Assembly (NCBI GenBank): GCA_002711965.1
Contig: PASM01000033.1
Coordinates: 1-14,225, forward strand
Direction of reading: 5' to 3'
Source of the DNA: Chloroflexota bacterium
GTDB lineage: Bacteria; Chloroflexota; Dehalococcoidia; UBA1151; TMED-70
DNA length: 14,225 nt
Position 1 is the stretch's first letter. Each line of letters opens with the position of its first letter. The translations under genes and the position numbers were made by a program. Below the pieces are notes generated by a model. That model saw only the letters and a list, made by a program, of their open reading frames with translations. It did no database searches and was not told the DNA's origin. This document shows, one piece after another, positions 1-7,044 of this stretch.

Positions 1-705
1 ACTTAATTCTATGCCTTCAGCAATACCAATACTTAATATTTCTTTCATAGTTTCTCTTAAAATTTTTTCTCCATAAAAAGAATCAATTAATTCTCTAAAA
101 GACATTCTGAATGAAGTCATTATAGTTCCAAATGCACCTACTATAATCATTTTTTCCCATAATGTAGACAAAATATTTTCAGAGATTTTAAAACTTAAGA
201 ATTTAGAATCAAATTTTTTATGAATATCTAATAATCTATTAGATTTGGAGTTATCTAATTCTCCAAATTCTACCAATGCAGATGATCCCTGCTGAAGAAT
301 TACTCCTGGAGATTCAATTTCAGCTTCTATAAAAGTTGCAGCAGGAATAATATTTTTTTTATCAACAAATTTTGCAATTTCATTATGGCTATTTACTCCA
401 TTTTGAATAGTAATTATCAATGTATTAACATCAGATATCTTACCTAACATTGGAAGAGTTTCGTTGTTTGAATATAACTTTGGTGTATAAAATATCAGAT
501 CAAAAGAATTAATATTGTTAACATTATCTGTCGCATTTATATCTAAATTATAGTTACCCCAATTAGACTTAATTGATAATCCGTTAGAAGATATTTGATT
601 ATAATGATCTCCTCTACAAATTAAAGTTACATCAAATCCTTTGTTTTTTAATACGGCTCCATAGTAACTTCCTACAGAACCTGCTCCTAACACTGCAATT
701 TTCAT
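1..705 (-). CDS. Ketopantoate reductase (PanE/ApbA) family protein, C-terminus outside window
   Basis: I translated this from the ATG at 705 on the minus strand; the frame stays open for 235 codons to the window edge, so the gene is partial. The N-terminus is a Rossmann fold with GxGxxG at residues 7-12 (GAGSVG), and a QNG turn is at 101-103. The second domain begins with LWEK near 182-185, where K185 matches the catalytic lysine of 2-dehydropantoate 2-reductase. That enzyme reduces ketopantoate to pantoate with NADPH in pantothenate/CoA synthesis. The two Asn that normally follow the lysine by 4 and 8 residues are V189 and G193. This suggests a paralogous subfamily whose substrate may not be ketopantoate. 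It is divergent to rph with a 75-base gap. No Shine-Dalgarno site precedes the ATG; a TAAGAT box lies close upstream. Family is secure, exact substrate is not. Confidence 0.85.
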   Translation of the reverse strand, partial: MKIAVLGAGSVGSYYGAVLKNKGFDVTLICRGDHYNQISSNGLSIKSNWGNYNLDINATDNVNNINSFDLIFYTPKLYSNNETLPMLGKISDVNTLIITIQNGVNSHNEIAKFVDKKNIIPAATFIEAEIESPGVILQQGSSALVEFGELDNSKSNRLLDIHKKFDSKFLSFKISENILSTLWEKMIIVGAFGTIMTSFRMSFRELIDSFYGEKILRETMKEILSIGIAEGIELS

Positions 706-743
706 GAGAATCTATCTTATAATCTATTTTGGTAATTAATATA

Positions 744-762
744 AATTAGTAACAAACTAATT
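744..762. repeat. Inverted repeat between divergent genes
   Basis: AATTAGT (744-750) and ACTAATT (756-762) form a perfect 7-bp inverted repeat around AACAA. It lies between the ketopantoate reductase-family gene and rph, just upstream of the rph -10-like box. It could be an operator for either gene. In DNA this AT-rich, chance is also possible. Confidence 0.3.
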
Positions 763-768
763 ATTTTG

Positions 769-774
769 TAAAAT
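769..774 (+). promoter_or_regulatory. Candidate -10 box of rph, implying a leaderless mRNA
   Basis: TAAAAT at 769-774 is a TANNNT-type -10 hexamer whose expected start of transcription is about base 781, the A of the rph ATG. No Shine-Dalgarno sequence is present and no good -35 is seen. Inference from spacing only. Confidence 0.35.
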
Positions 775-780
775 GATACT

Positions 781-1500
781 ATGAGAAAAAATAATAGAAA
801 ACATGATGAGGCTAGGAATTTATCAATAGTTCCAAATTATCAAAAAAATTCCATTGGTTCAGTCCTAATAAAATTTGAAGATACCCAAGTTATATGCTCA
901 ACTAATATTTCAAATAATCTTCCCAGATGGCTAATGAACAAAAATCAAGGTTGGGTAACTGCAGAATACAATATGCTTCCAAACTCATCCTCTGAAAGAA
1001 TTTCTAGAGATAGAGGGAATAAGCTTAGTGGTAGAACACAAGAAATCCAAAGACTTATTGGAAGATCCTTAAGACAAGCTATAGATTTAACGATGATTCC
1101 TGGAGTTATTGTTACTATTGATTGCGATGTATTAAATGCTGATGGAGGCACAAGAACTGCATCAATAACAGGTTCATACATTTCCACATATATTGCTTTA
1201 AAAAACTACTATAATACTAATCCATCAAAATTTTTCAAAAATCAAATCGCTGCAATCAGTTTAGGAAAGGTAGATGGAGAAATTTATCTAGACTTAGACT
1301 ATTCTGAAGATTCTATAGCAGATTTTGATATGAATCTAATTCTTAACTCAAAATTAGAAATAATCGAAATTCAAGGTACTTCAGAAAATGAATTGCTTAG
1401 CTTTGAAGAATTAAATCAACTTATTCAAATAGGTTCAAATGGTATAAAAAATATACTAGATAAACAAAATGAAATAATAAAAAGCATAGACCTTAATTAG
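781..1500 (+). CDS. rph: Ribonuclease PH
   Basis: Phosphorolytic 3'-5' exoribonuclease that trims tRNA 3' ends and other RNAs using inorganic phosphate; the family is normally a ring hexamer. The 239-residue length is typical and the alignment to the family runs end to end by eye. Visible landmarks are QGWVTAEYNMLP, the phosphate-binding arginine region GRTQEIQRLIGRSLRQ, the core CDVLNADGGTRTASITG, and the acidic metal-site stretch DLDYSEDSIADFDMN near residues 172-186. The ATG at 781 is the family start. It has no Shine-Dalgarno site, and a -10-like box sits where transcription would begin at the ATG. Enolase follows after 17 bases, so the two are probably cotranscribed. Encoded tRNA CCA ends, as in the tRNA-Ile here, fit with trimming by this enzyme. 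Confidence 0.97.
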   Translation: MRKNNRKHDEARNLSIVPNYQKNSIGSVLIKFEDTQVICSTNISNNLPRWLMNKNQGWVTAEYNMLPNSSSERISRDRGNKLSGRTQEIQRLIGRSLRQAIDLTMIPGVIVTIDCDVLNADGGTRTASITGSYISTYIALKNYYNTNPSKFFKNQIAAISLGKVDGEIYLDLDYSEDSIADFDMNLILNSKLEIIEIQGTSENELLSFEELNQLIQIGSNGIKNILDKQNEIIKSIDLN

Positions 1501-1517
1501 ATAACTCAGAGGATAAA

Positions 1518-2804
1518 ATGTACAAAATCAAATCGGTTTTAGGAAGAGAAATATTAGATTCCAGAGGCAATCCAACTGTCGGAGTGGAAGTTACACTTGA
1601 AGATGGTAAGGTGGGTCTATCATCCGTTCCATCCGGAGCGAGTACAGGTTCAAGAGAAGCACTAGAACTAAGAGATAATGATTCAAGTAGATTCATGGGT
1701 AAAGGAGTATTAAAAGCAGTAGAAAATATTAATAATAAAATATCCAAGGCTTTAATTTCAAAAGATGTTCGAAATCAAATAGAAATAGATAACACAATGA
1801 TTGATATTGATGGAACTGAGGAGAAAAAAAATATTGGTGCTAACGCAATTTTAGGTGTTTCACTAGCAATACTTTCAGCATCGAGTCAAGCAGAAGGTAT
1901 TGAGATATATCAAAAAATCGCTTCATTAATTCAAGAAAAAAACCCTGTGTTGCTTCCAGTTCCAATGTTAAACATAATGAATGGTGGAGCTCATGCAATA
2001 AATTCTACCGATTTCCAAGAATTCATGATTGCCCCTGTAGGATTTGGGACTTTTTCTGAATCTATTAGAGCAGGATCTGAAATTTATAGTACGTTAGGTA
2101 AAATTTTAGAGAAAGATGGTCTTTCAACAAATGTTGGTTTTGAAGGAGGATATGCTCCACCAAATTTATCAAATAATCAAGTATTAGATTATATTATGAA
2201 AGCTATTGAAAAATCAGGATACAAACCAGGAGAGAATATATTTATAGCTCTGGACCCTGCATCTTCAGAGTTTGGAAACAATTCAAAATACAATCTTTCA
2301 AAAGAAAATCTAGAACTTTCATCAGAAGAAATGATTGAGTATTATTCTAGATTAATTAAAGAATATCCAATCTATTCCATTGAAGATGGCTTATCTGAAG
2401 ATGACTGGACAGGATGGAATAAATTTACAGAAAAACACGGTAAAGAAATTCAGATAGTCGGTGATGATTTGTTTGTCACTCAAAAAAAATATCTAGAAAA
2501 AGGTATTAATGATAAATCTGCAAATTCAATCTTAATAAAATTTAATCAAGTAGGAACAATTTCCGAAACTATCGAAACAATTAATTATGCAATAAAAAAT
2601 AATTTTAGTTCAGTTATTAGTCATAGATCAGGTGAAACAGAAGATACAACAATAGCTGATTTGGCAGTTGGAACTAACGCAGGTCAAATAAAAACGGGAG
2701 CACCAGCTCGGTCAGATAGGGTTGCAAAATATAATCGATTGCTTAGAATTGAAGAGAAACTTAAAGATAAAGCAACTTTTGCTGGAAAATCAATTTTATT
2801 TTAA
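1518..2804 (+). CDS. eno: Enolase (phosphopyruvate hydratase)
   Basis: Interconverts 2-phosphoglycerate and phosphoenolpyruvate in glycolysis/gluconeogenesis. The length, 428 residues, is typical. Motifs in order: SGASTGSREALELRD near 39-53, GGAHAINSTDFQEFMIAP near 166-183, ALDPASSEF and SIEDGLSEDDW (Mg ligands Asp and Glu), VGDDLFVT (third Mg ligand), LIKFNQVGT (catalytic Lys), and SHRSGETEDTTIADLAVGTNAGQ with IKTGAPARSDRVAKYN near the end. One oddity: the normally near-invariant GDEGG is GFEGG at 207-211. Catalytic Glu E209 is kept but the Asp before it is F208. The start has a Shine-Dalgarno site, AGAGGA at 1508-1513, four bases before ATG. gap begins three bases after the stop. Confidence 0.97.
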   Translation: MYKIKSVLGREILDSRGNPTVGVEVTLEDGKVGLSSVPSGASTGSREALELRDNDSSRFMGKGVLKAVENINNKISKALISKDVRNQIEIDNTMIDIDGTEEKKNIGANAILGVSLAILSASSQAEGIEIYQKIASLIQEKNPVLLPVPMLNIMNGGAHAINSTDFQEFMIAPVGFGTFSESIRAGSEIYSTLGKILEKDGLSTNVGFEGGYAPPNLSNNQVLDYIMKAIEKSGYKPGENIFIALDPASSEFGNNSKYNLSKENLELSSEEMIEYYSRLIKEYPIYSIEDGLSEDDWTGWNKFTEKHGKEIQIVGDDLFVTQKKYLEKGINDKSANSILIKFNQVGTISETIETINYAIKNNFSSVISHRSGETEDTTIADLAVGTNAGQIKTGAPARSDRVAKYNRLLRIEEKLKDKATFAGKSILF

Positions 2805-2807
2805 ATT

Positions 2808-3818
2808 ATGTCTACAAATATAGGAATTAATGGTTTTGGTAGAATCGGAAGGCAGATTCTCAGAATTATTGCTGAAGAAGATTTAGATATAAAAATAGTT
2901 GCAATAAATGGAAGATCTGAGATAGAAACTTATAAGCATTTACTGAAGTACGATTCTGCTTATGGAAAAATAAAAATAGATATAAAAAACGACAAAGATT
3001 TTTTATATTTAGGTGATAGAAAAATTAGATTTTTCAATGAAAACAATCCTGAAAATATCCCTTGGTCTGAAGAAAATGTAAAAATAGTTATTGAATCAAC
3101 AGGGAAATTTAATTCGAAAGAAAAGGCAAGCGCTCATTTAGGCAATGGCGTAAAAAAAGTTTTGCTAACCGCTCCTGGAAAAAATGAAGATGCAACTATT
3201 GTATTGGGAGTGAATGAGGATATATATGATAATGAAAAACATCATATAATTTCTAATTCTTCATGCACAACAAACTGTTTGGCCCCAATAGTTAAGATTT
3301 TAGAGGATAACTATAAAATCAAGAGCGGCTTTATGACTACAATTCATTCTTACACAAATGATCAAAATATTTTGGATAATTCACATAAAGATCTAAGAAG
3401 AGCAAGAGCTGGAGCATCAAGCATAATTCCAACAACTACAGGTGCTGCAAAATCAGTGGGGAAAGTAATAAAATCAGTTGAAGGAAAACTAGACGGTATG
3501 GCATTCAGGGTTCCTACTCCAAGTTGTTCTGTAGTTGATTTAAATGTGATTCTTGAAAAAAAAACAAGCTCATTAGAAATAAATAAATTATTTACAGAAT
3601 ACTCTAAAGGTAAACTTAAAGGTATTTTAGATGTGACAAATGAAAATTTAGTTTCCATTGATTTTTTAGGTAACAATCACTCTTCAATAATAGACTTGAA
3701 TTCAACGATGGAAGTTGGAGATAATATGTTTAAAATTGTTAGCTGGTACGATAATGAGTGGGGATATGCACATAGAACTATTGATCTGGTACAGATATTG
3801 TCGACAAAATTAGATTAA
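2808..3818 (+). CDS. gap: Glyceraldehyde-3-phosphate dehydrogenase, type I, probably NADP(H)-leaning
   Basis: Catalyses phosphorylating oxidation of glyceraldehyde 3-phosphate to 1,3-bisphosphoglycerate, or the reverse. The 336-residue protein has NGFGRIGR at 8-15, the catalytic SSCTTN with C153, H180 in TTIHSYTNDQ, the GASSIIPTTTGAA region, and a C-terminal WYDNEWGYAHR. Two cofactor-site features differ from NAD-specific enzymes. The Asp at the end of beta-2 (usual VND) is replaced in INGRSE (34-38, G35 then R36), and the usual Leu-Pro before HKD is N191-S192 (DNSHKD). The latter resembles the DASH signature of NADP-using chloroplast and cyanobacterial enzymes. It follows enolase by three bases without a Shine-Dalgarno site, so it is likely translated by coupling. 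Function is secure; cofactor preference is inference. Confidence 0.95.
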   Translation: MSTNIGINGFGRIGRQILRIIAEEDLDIKIVAINGRSEIETYKHLLKYDSAYGKIKIDIKNDKDFLYLGDRKIRFFNENNPENIPWSEENVKIVIESTGKFNSKEKASAHLGNGVKKVLLTAPGKNEDATIVLGVNEDIYDNEKHHIISNSSCTTNCLAPIVKILEDNYKIKSGFMTTIHSYTNDQNILDNSHKDLRRARAGASSIIPTTTGAAKSVGKVIKSVEGKLDGMAFRVPTPSCSVVDLNVILEKKTSSLEINKLFTEYSKGKLKGILDVTNENLVSIDFLGNNHSSIIDLNSTMEVGDNMFKIVSWYDNEWGYAHRTIDLVQILSTKLD

Positions 3819-3835
3819 ATAATGACTAAATCTAA
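3810..3835. repeat. Small inverted repeat at the end of gap
   Basis: TTAGATT (3810-3816) and AATCTAA (3829-3835) can pair across a 12-base loop. The repeat covers the gap stop codon and the -35 region of pdxS. No clean T-tract follows, so it is at best a weak terminator. Confidence 0.25.
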
Positions 3836-3850
3836 ATAATTTACTATTAT
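3822..3850 (+). promoter_or_regulatory. Sigma-70-type promoter of pdxST
   Basis: ATGACT at 3822-3827 (four of six to TTGACA), a 17-base spacer, and TATTAT at 3845-3850 predict a transcription start near 3857. This is the best two-box promoter I see in the window. It gives pdxS a leader of about 51 bases. Confidence 0.5.
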
Positions 3851-3856
3851 AGTACA

Positions 3857-3878
3857 TATACGGGTTCGGTGTCGTATA
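3857..3878 (+). promoter_or_regulatory. Hairpin at the 5' end of the pdxS leader
   Basis: TATACG (3857-3862) and CGTATA (3873-3878) form a perfect 6-bp inverted repeat around ten bases (GGTTCGGTGT). The predicted transcript would start with this hairpin. It may protect the 5' end or act as an operator. It does not match a PLP-related riboswitch or PdxR site that I know. Confidence 0.35.
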
Positions 3879-3907
3879 AACAAACAAAAAGCCGAGGAGA
3901 TAAAAAA

Positions 3908-4840
3908 ATGAGTACATTAAAAGACAAAAAATCAAAATCATGGAAAGAACAATCACTTCCTGAAGTAGGAAATTGGAGAGTCAAAGGCGGATTGGCGCAA
4001 ATGCTTAAAGGAGGAGTAATAATGGATGTTGTTACCCCTGATGAAGCAAAAATAGCCGAAGATGCTGGAGCTGTTGCGGTAATGGCATTGGAAAGAGTCC
4101 CTTCTGACATCAGAAGAGACGGAGGAGTAGCAAGAGCTTCTGACCCAGAAATGATAACAGGAATTATTGATGCTGTTTCAATTCCAGTTATGGCAAAGGC
4201 TAGAATTGGTCACTTTGCGGAAGCGCAAGTATTAGAAGCACTAGGTGTTGATTACTGTGATGAATCTGAGGTTCTTACTCCAGCAGATAATGAATATCAT
4301 ATTAACAAGTGGGAATATAAAATGCCATTTGTTTGTGGAGCAACAAATTTAGGAGAAGCTTTGAGAAGAATTGGTGAAGGAGCTTCAATGATAAGAACAA
4401 AAGGAGAAGCTGGCACAGGTGATGTTGTTCAAGCAGTAACTCATGCTAGACAGATTCTTTCTGATATAAAAAAAATACAAAGATTAGACGATGAAGAACT
4501 AATGACAGAAGCAAAAAATTTAGGAGCCCCTTACGAATTAGTTTGTGAAGTAAAAAATACAGGAAAACTTCCTGTTGTAAATTTTGCGGCTGGTGGAATT
4601 GCAACTCCTGCTGATGCAGCATTATTAATGCAAATAGGAGTAGAAGGTGTTTTTGTAGGATCAGGAATTTTCAAGAGTGGGAATCCTTCAAAAATGGCTG
4701 ATGCAATTGTTCAAGCAACAACTCACTATGAAGATGCAGATTTGATTGCAGAAATATCTAAAAATTTGGGTGGTGCTATGAAAGGTGATGAAGTTTCTAA
4801 ATTAGATCCATCAGAAAGATTAGAAAAAAGAGGTTGGTAA
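3908..4840 (+). CDS. pdxS: Pyridoxal 5'-phosphate synthase subunit PdxS
   Basis: Synthase subunit that condenses ribulose/ribose 5-phosphate, glyceraldehyde 3-phosphate and ammonia to pyridoxal 5'-phosphate; a (beta/alpha)8 barrel that normally forms a dodecamer. I chose the ATG at 3908 (310 residues) over the upstream in-frame ATG at 3869. GAGGAG at 3894-3899 lies eight bases before it, and the 13 extra residues are absent from the family. Catalytic residues fit the Bacillus enzyme with a constant offset of 16: D40 in GGVIMDVV, K97 in [11 protein letters not shown]165 in [11 protein letters not shown]. It has its own promoter and leader hairpin. The pdxT start overlaps the last seven bases, so the subunits are probably made by coupled translation. 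Confidence 0.97.
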   Translation: MSTLKDKKSKSWKEQSLPEVGNWRVKGGLAQMLKGGVIMDVVTPDEAKIAEDAGAVAVMALERVPSDIRRDGGVARASDPEMITGIIDAVSIPVMAKARIGHFAEAQVLEALGVDYCDESEVLTPADNEYHINKWEYKMPFVCGATNLGEALRRIGEGASMIRTKGEAGTGDVVQAVTHARQILSDIKKIQRLDDEELMTEAKNLGAPYELVCEVKNTGKLPVVNFAAGGIATPADAALLMQIGVEGVFVGSGIFKSGNPSKMADAIVQATTHYEDADLIAEISKNLGGAMKGDEVSKLDPSERLEKRGW

Positions 4841-5418
4841 ATTCCAAAGTAAAAATTGGAGTTCTAGCATTACAAGGTGATTTTGCAGAACATATCGAAG
4901 TTCTTGAGAGCTTAAATATTGAATGTTCATTAGTAAAAAAAACCTCTGAACTAGACAACCTAGATGGTTTAATTATTCCAGGTGGAGAGTCTACTGCCAT
5001 AAAAAAACTTATAGACAGGTATGGATTTGAATTAGCCATTAAAGACAAAGTTGATTCTGGAATGTCTTTATGGGGTACTTGTGCTGGATTAATTTGCATA
5101 GCAAATACCCTTACAGAATCTGATCCAATTCCTATGAAGTTAATTAATGCTGAAGTTTCTAGAAACTGGTTTGGCAGACAAGTTGATTCATTTGAATCAA
5201 ATATTGAATTTAAAGGAATAGAAGAAAAAATAAAAGCTGTTTTTATTAGAGCTCCCATAGTTAAAAATATTTCTAAAAATGTTAAAGTTCTTTCCACTCT
5301 CGAAGATGGAACAATTGTAGCAATACAAGAAAATAAAATTATGGGGACTTCTTTTCATCCTGAAATTACAGGATCTTCAAAAGTGCATGAGTATTTCATA
5401 AATTTAACAAAGGGGTAA
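4834..5418 (+). CDS. pdxT: Pyridoxal 5'-phosphate synthase glutaminase subunit PdxT
   Basis: Class I glutaminase that frees ammonia from glutamine and channels it to PdxS. The protein is 194 residues, a normal length. The nucleophile is C83 in GTCAG, and the His-Glu pair is H175 and E177 in GTSFHPE. GGES at 50-53 and [11 protein letters not shown] near 111-121 are family marks. The start is TTG at 4834, inside the pdxS end. No ATG or GTG lies between it and the conserved [13 protein letters not shown] at 8-20, so TTG is the only reasonable choice. AGAGG abuts the TTG directly, too close for a standard ribosome site, which suggests coupling to termination on pdxS. Confidence 0.95.
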   Translation: MVNSKVKIGVLALQGDFAEHIEVLESLNIECSLVKKTSELDNLDGLIIPGGESTAIKKLIDRYGFELAIKDKVDSGMSLWGTCAGLICIANTLTESDPIPMKLINAEVSRNWFGRQVDSFESNIEFKGIEEKIKAVFIRAPIVKNISKNVKVLSTLEDGTIVAIQENKIMGTSFHPEITGSSKVHEYFINLTKG

Positions 5419-5457
5419 TTAATATTTCACAAAAATATTGATATAAACTTAAATATT
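5419..5457 (+). promoter_or_regulatory. Possible promoter for the R3H ATPase-tmk pair
   Basis: TTAATA at 5419-5424 and TATAAA at 5442-5447 are 17 bases apart and would start transcription near 5454, leaving a leader of about four bases. The alternative TANNNT box TAAACT (5444-5449) points to about 5456. No Shine-Dalgarno site precedes the ATG at 5458. The whole gap is A/T, so confidence is low. Confidence 0.3.
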
Positions 5458-7044
5458 ATGTTTAAAGAAAATTTAGAAATTTTAGATGATTTAGATTTAT
5501 TTTTAGATATTTTACCGAAAAAAATCACAAAAAATATTGATCAACAAAATCAAGAACTTATAGAAGTGGTCATGGATATAGGAAGACCTCCTGTAATTAT
5601 TTATTCAAAAAGTAAAAAGACCTTAGATAAGGAAATTGTTACAGATTTAGACCTTAGCTTTGTTCTTGAAAAATTAGGCCATGTTGGTGATGATAACAGA
5701 GCTGGTATAGAAAAAACTCTTCATAGAATTTCATTGATTCGCAATAGAGGAAGTAAAACAATTGGCTTAACATGTAGAGTTGGAAGAGCAATTTTTGGAA
5801 GTATCCAAGTAATAGAAGATTTTATAGGAAATGGAAAAAGTATTCTTATTATGGGGAAACCAGGAATTGGTAAAACTACAATGTTGAGAGAAATAGCTAG
5901 ACTATTGGCTGATAAGGAAGAAAAAAGAGTAGTTGTAATAGATACTTCAAATGAAATCGCAGGAGATGGAGATATCCCTCACCCTGCAATAGGATCTGCT
6001 AGAAGAATGCAAGTAAAAAATACAGACCTTCAACACAATGTTATGATTGAAGCTGTAGAAAATCATATGCCTGAAGTAATAGTTATAGATGAGATTAGCA
6101 CTGAAAAAGAAGCAATGGCATCAAGGACCATTGCAGAAAGAGGTGTTCAGCTAATAGCCACAGCACATGGTAATACATTAGATAATCTTATAATAAACCC
6201 TACTCTGAGTGATCTAATAGGAGGAGTAAAGTCAGTTACTTTAGGAGACATTGAAGCAAGGCGAAGAAAGACTCAAAAAACTGTTCTAGAAAGGGAGTTT
6301 GAACCAACTTTTGATATTTTAGTTGAAATAATCGATAGAAACGAAGTTGCAGTTCACTTTGATGTAGCAATGGCTGTAGATAAAAAATTAAGAGGAATTT
6401 CAACAAATACAGAAATAAGAAAAATCTCAAAAGGTAAATTAATTAAATTAAGCGATGAAAAAAATAATAATGATTTATCAAAGAATAAAAAGAACTTATT
6501 AGAGAACAAGCAAAATCTAATAGTAGAAGAAAATGAAGAAAAACCAAATCAAAAAAAAATCAATGTTTTTCCATTTGGACTTCAAAAAACCAAATTAAAG
6601 AAGTTATCTAAATCTTTTTTTTCAAACATAAGAATTGTTTCTAAGCCTGAATCAGCTAAAATCATACTAACTACAAAATCTAATTATTCTAAAGAACCTA
6701 AACCAAAAATTATAGAAATGGCAGAAAAAGTAGGAATCCCAATACATCTAATTAAAAAAGGGTCAAGTGATCAAATAACTAGATTCTTAGAAAAAATAAG
6801 TCACGAAAAATCTTCAAAACAAAATTTTGTTGATAATAAACTTGACACAGATAACTCTGAAGCTTTAAATGAAGTTAAGATTGGTATAAAAAAAATCAAA
6901 AATGGAGAAAATGAAATAGAACTATCCCCTCAAGATTCTTATATCAGAAGAAAGCAACATTTTTTTGCTACAAACGAAGGTATAGGTTCAATTTCTATAG
7001 GTGAAGAAAGCAACAGAAGGATAGTTCTTAAAAAAAGAAAATAA
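5458..7044 (+). CDS. R3H-domain AAA ATPase, Ycf45/SpoIIIAA-like
   Basis: A 528-residue P-loop ATPase of the type found in cyanobacteria, plastids (Ycf45) and Chloroflexota. The ATPase core has Walker A GKPGIGKTT at 133-141, Walker B VIVIDE at 207-212, and ATAHGNT near 234-240. It resembles the SpoIIIAA/secretion-ATPase group. A lysine-rich low-complexity linker (about 330-355) leads to a second domain near 360-445. The C-terminal 40 residues form an R3H single-stranded nucleic acid-binding motif: R497-x3-H501 in YIRRKQH, then a Gly/Ser stretch and NRRIVLKKR. Nucleic acid binding coupled to ATP hydrolysis is the likely activity; the biological role is not established for the family. It overlaps tmk by one base (TAATG), indicating an operon. 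Confidence 0.88.
   Translation: MFKENLEILDDLDLFLDILPKKITKNIDQQNQELIEVVMDIGRPPVIIYSKSKKTLDKEIVTDLDLSFVLEKLGHVGDDNRAGIEKTLHRISLIRNRGSKTIGLTCRVGRAIFGSIQVIEDFIGNGKSILIMGKPGIGKTTMLREIARLLADKEEKRVVVIDTSNEIAGDGDIPHPAIGSARRMQVKNTDLQHNVMIEAVENHMPEVIVIDEISTEKEAMASRTIAERGVQLIATAHGNTLDNLIINPTLSDLIGGVKSVTLGDIEARRRKTQKTVLEREFEPTFDILVEIIDRNEVAVHFDVAMAVDKKLRGISTNTEIRKISKGKLIKLSDEKNNNDLSKNKKNLLENKQNLIVEENEEKPNQKKINVFPFGLQKTKLKKLSKSFFSNIRIVSKPESAKIILTTKSNYSKEPKPKIIEMAEKVGIPIHLIKKGSSDQITRFLEKISHEKSSKQNFVDNKLDTDNSEALNEVKIGIKKIKNGENEIELSPQDSYIRRKQHFFATNEGIGSISIGEESNRRIVLKKRK

Noticed and set aside
1493..1747. Minus-strand ORF over the rph/eno junction.
   Set aside because: It is the shadow of the enolase coding frame; the plus-strand protein is a full family match.
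3869..3907. An upstream in-frame ATG at 3869 would add 13 residues to PdxS.
   Set aside because: It has no ribosome site, lies inside the leader hairpin region, and the added residues are not in the family. GAGGAG points to 3908.
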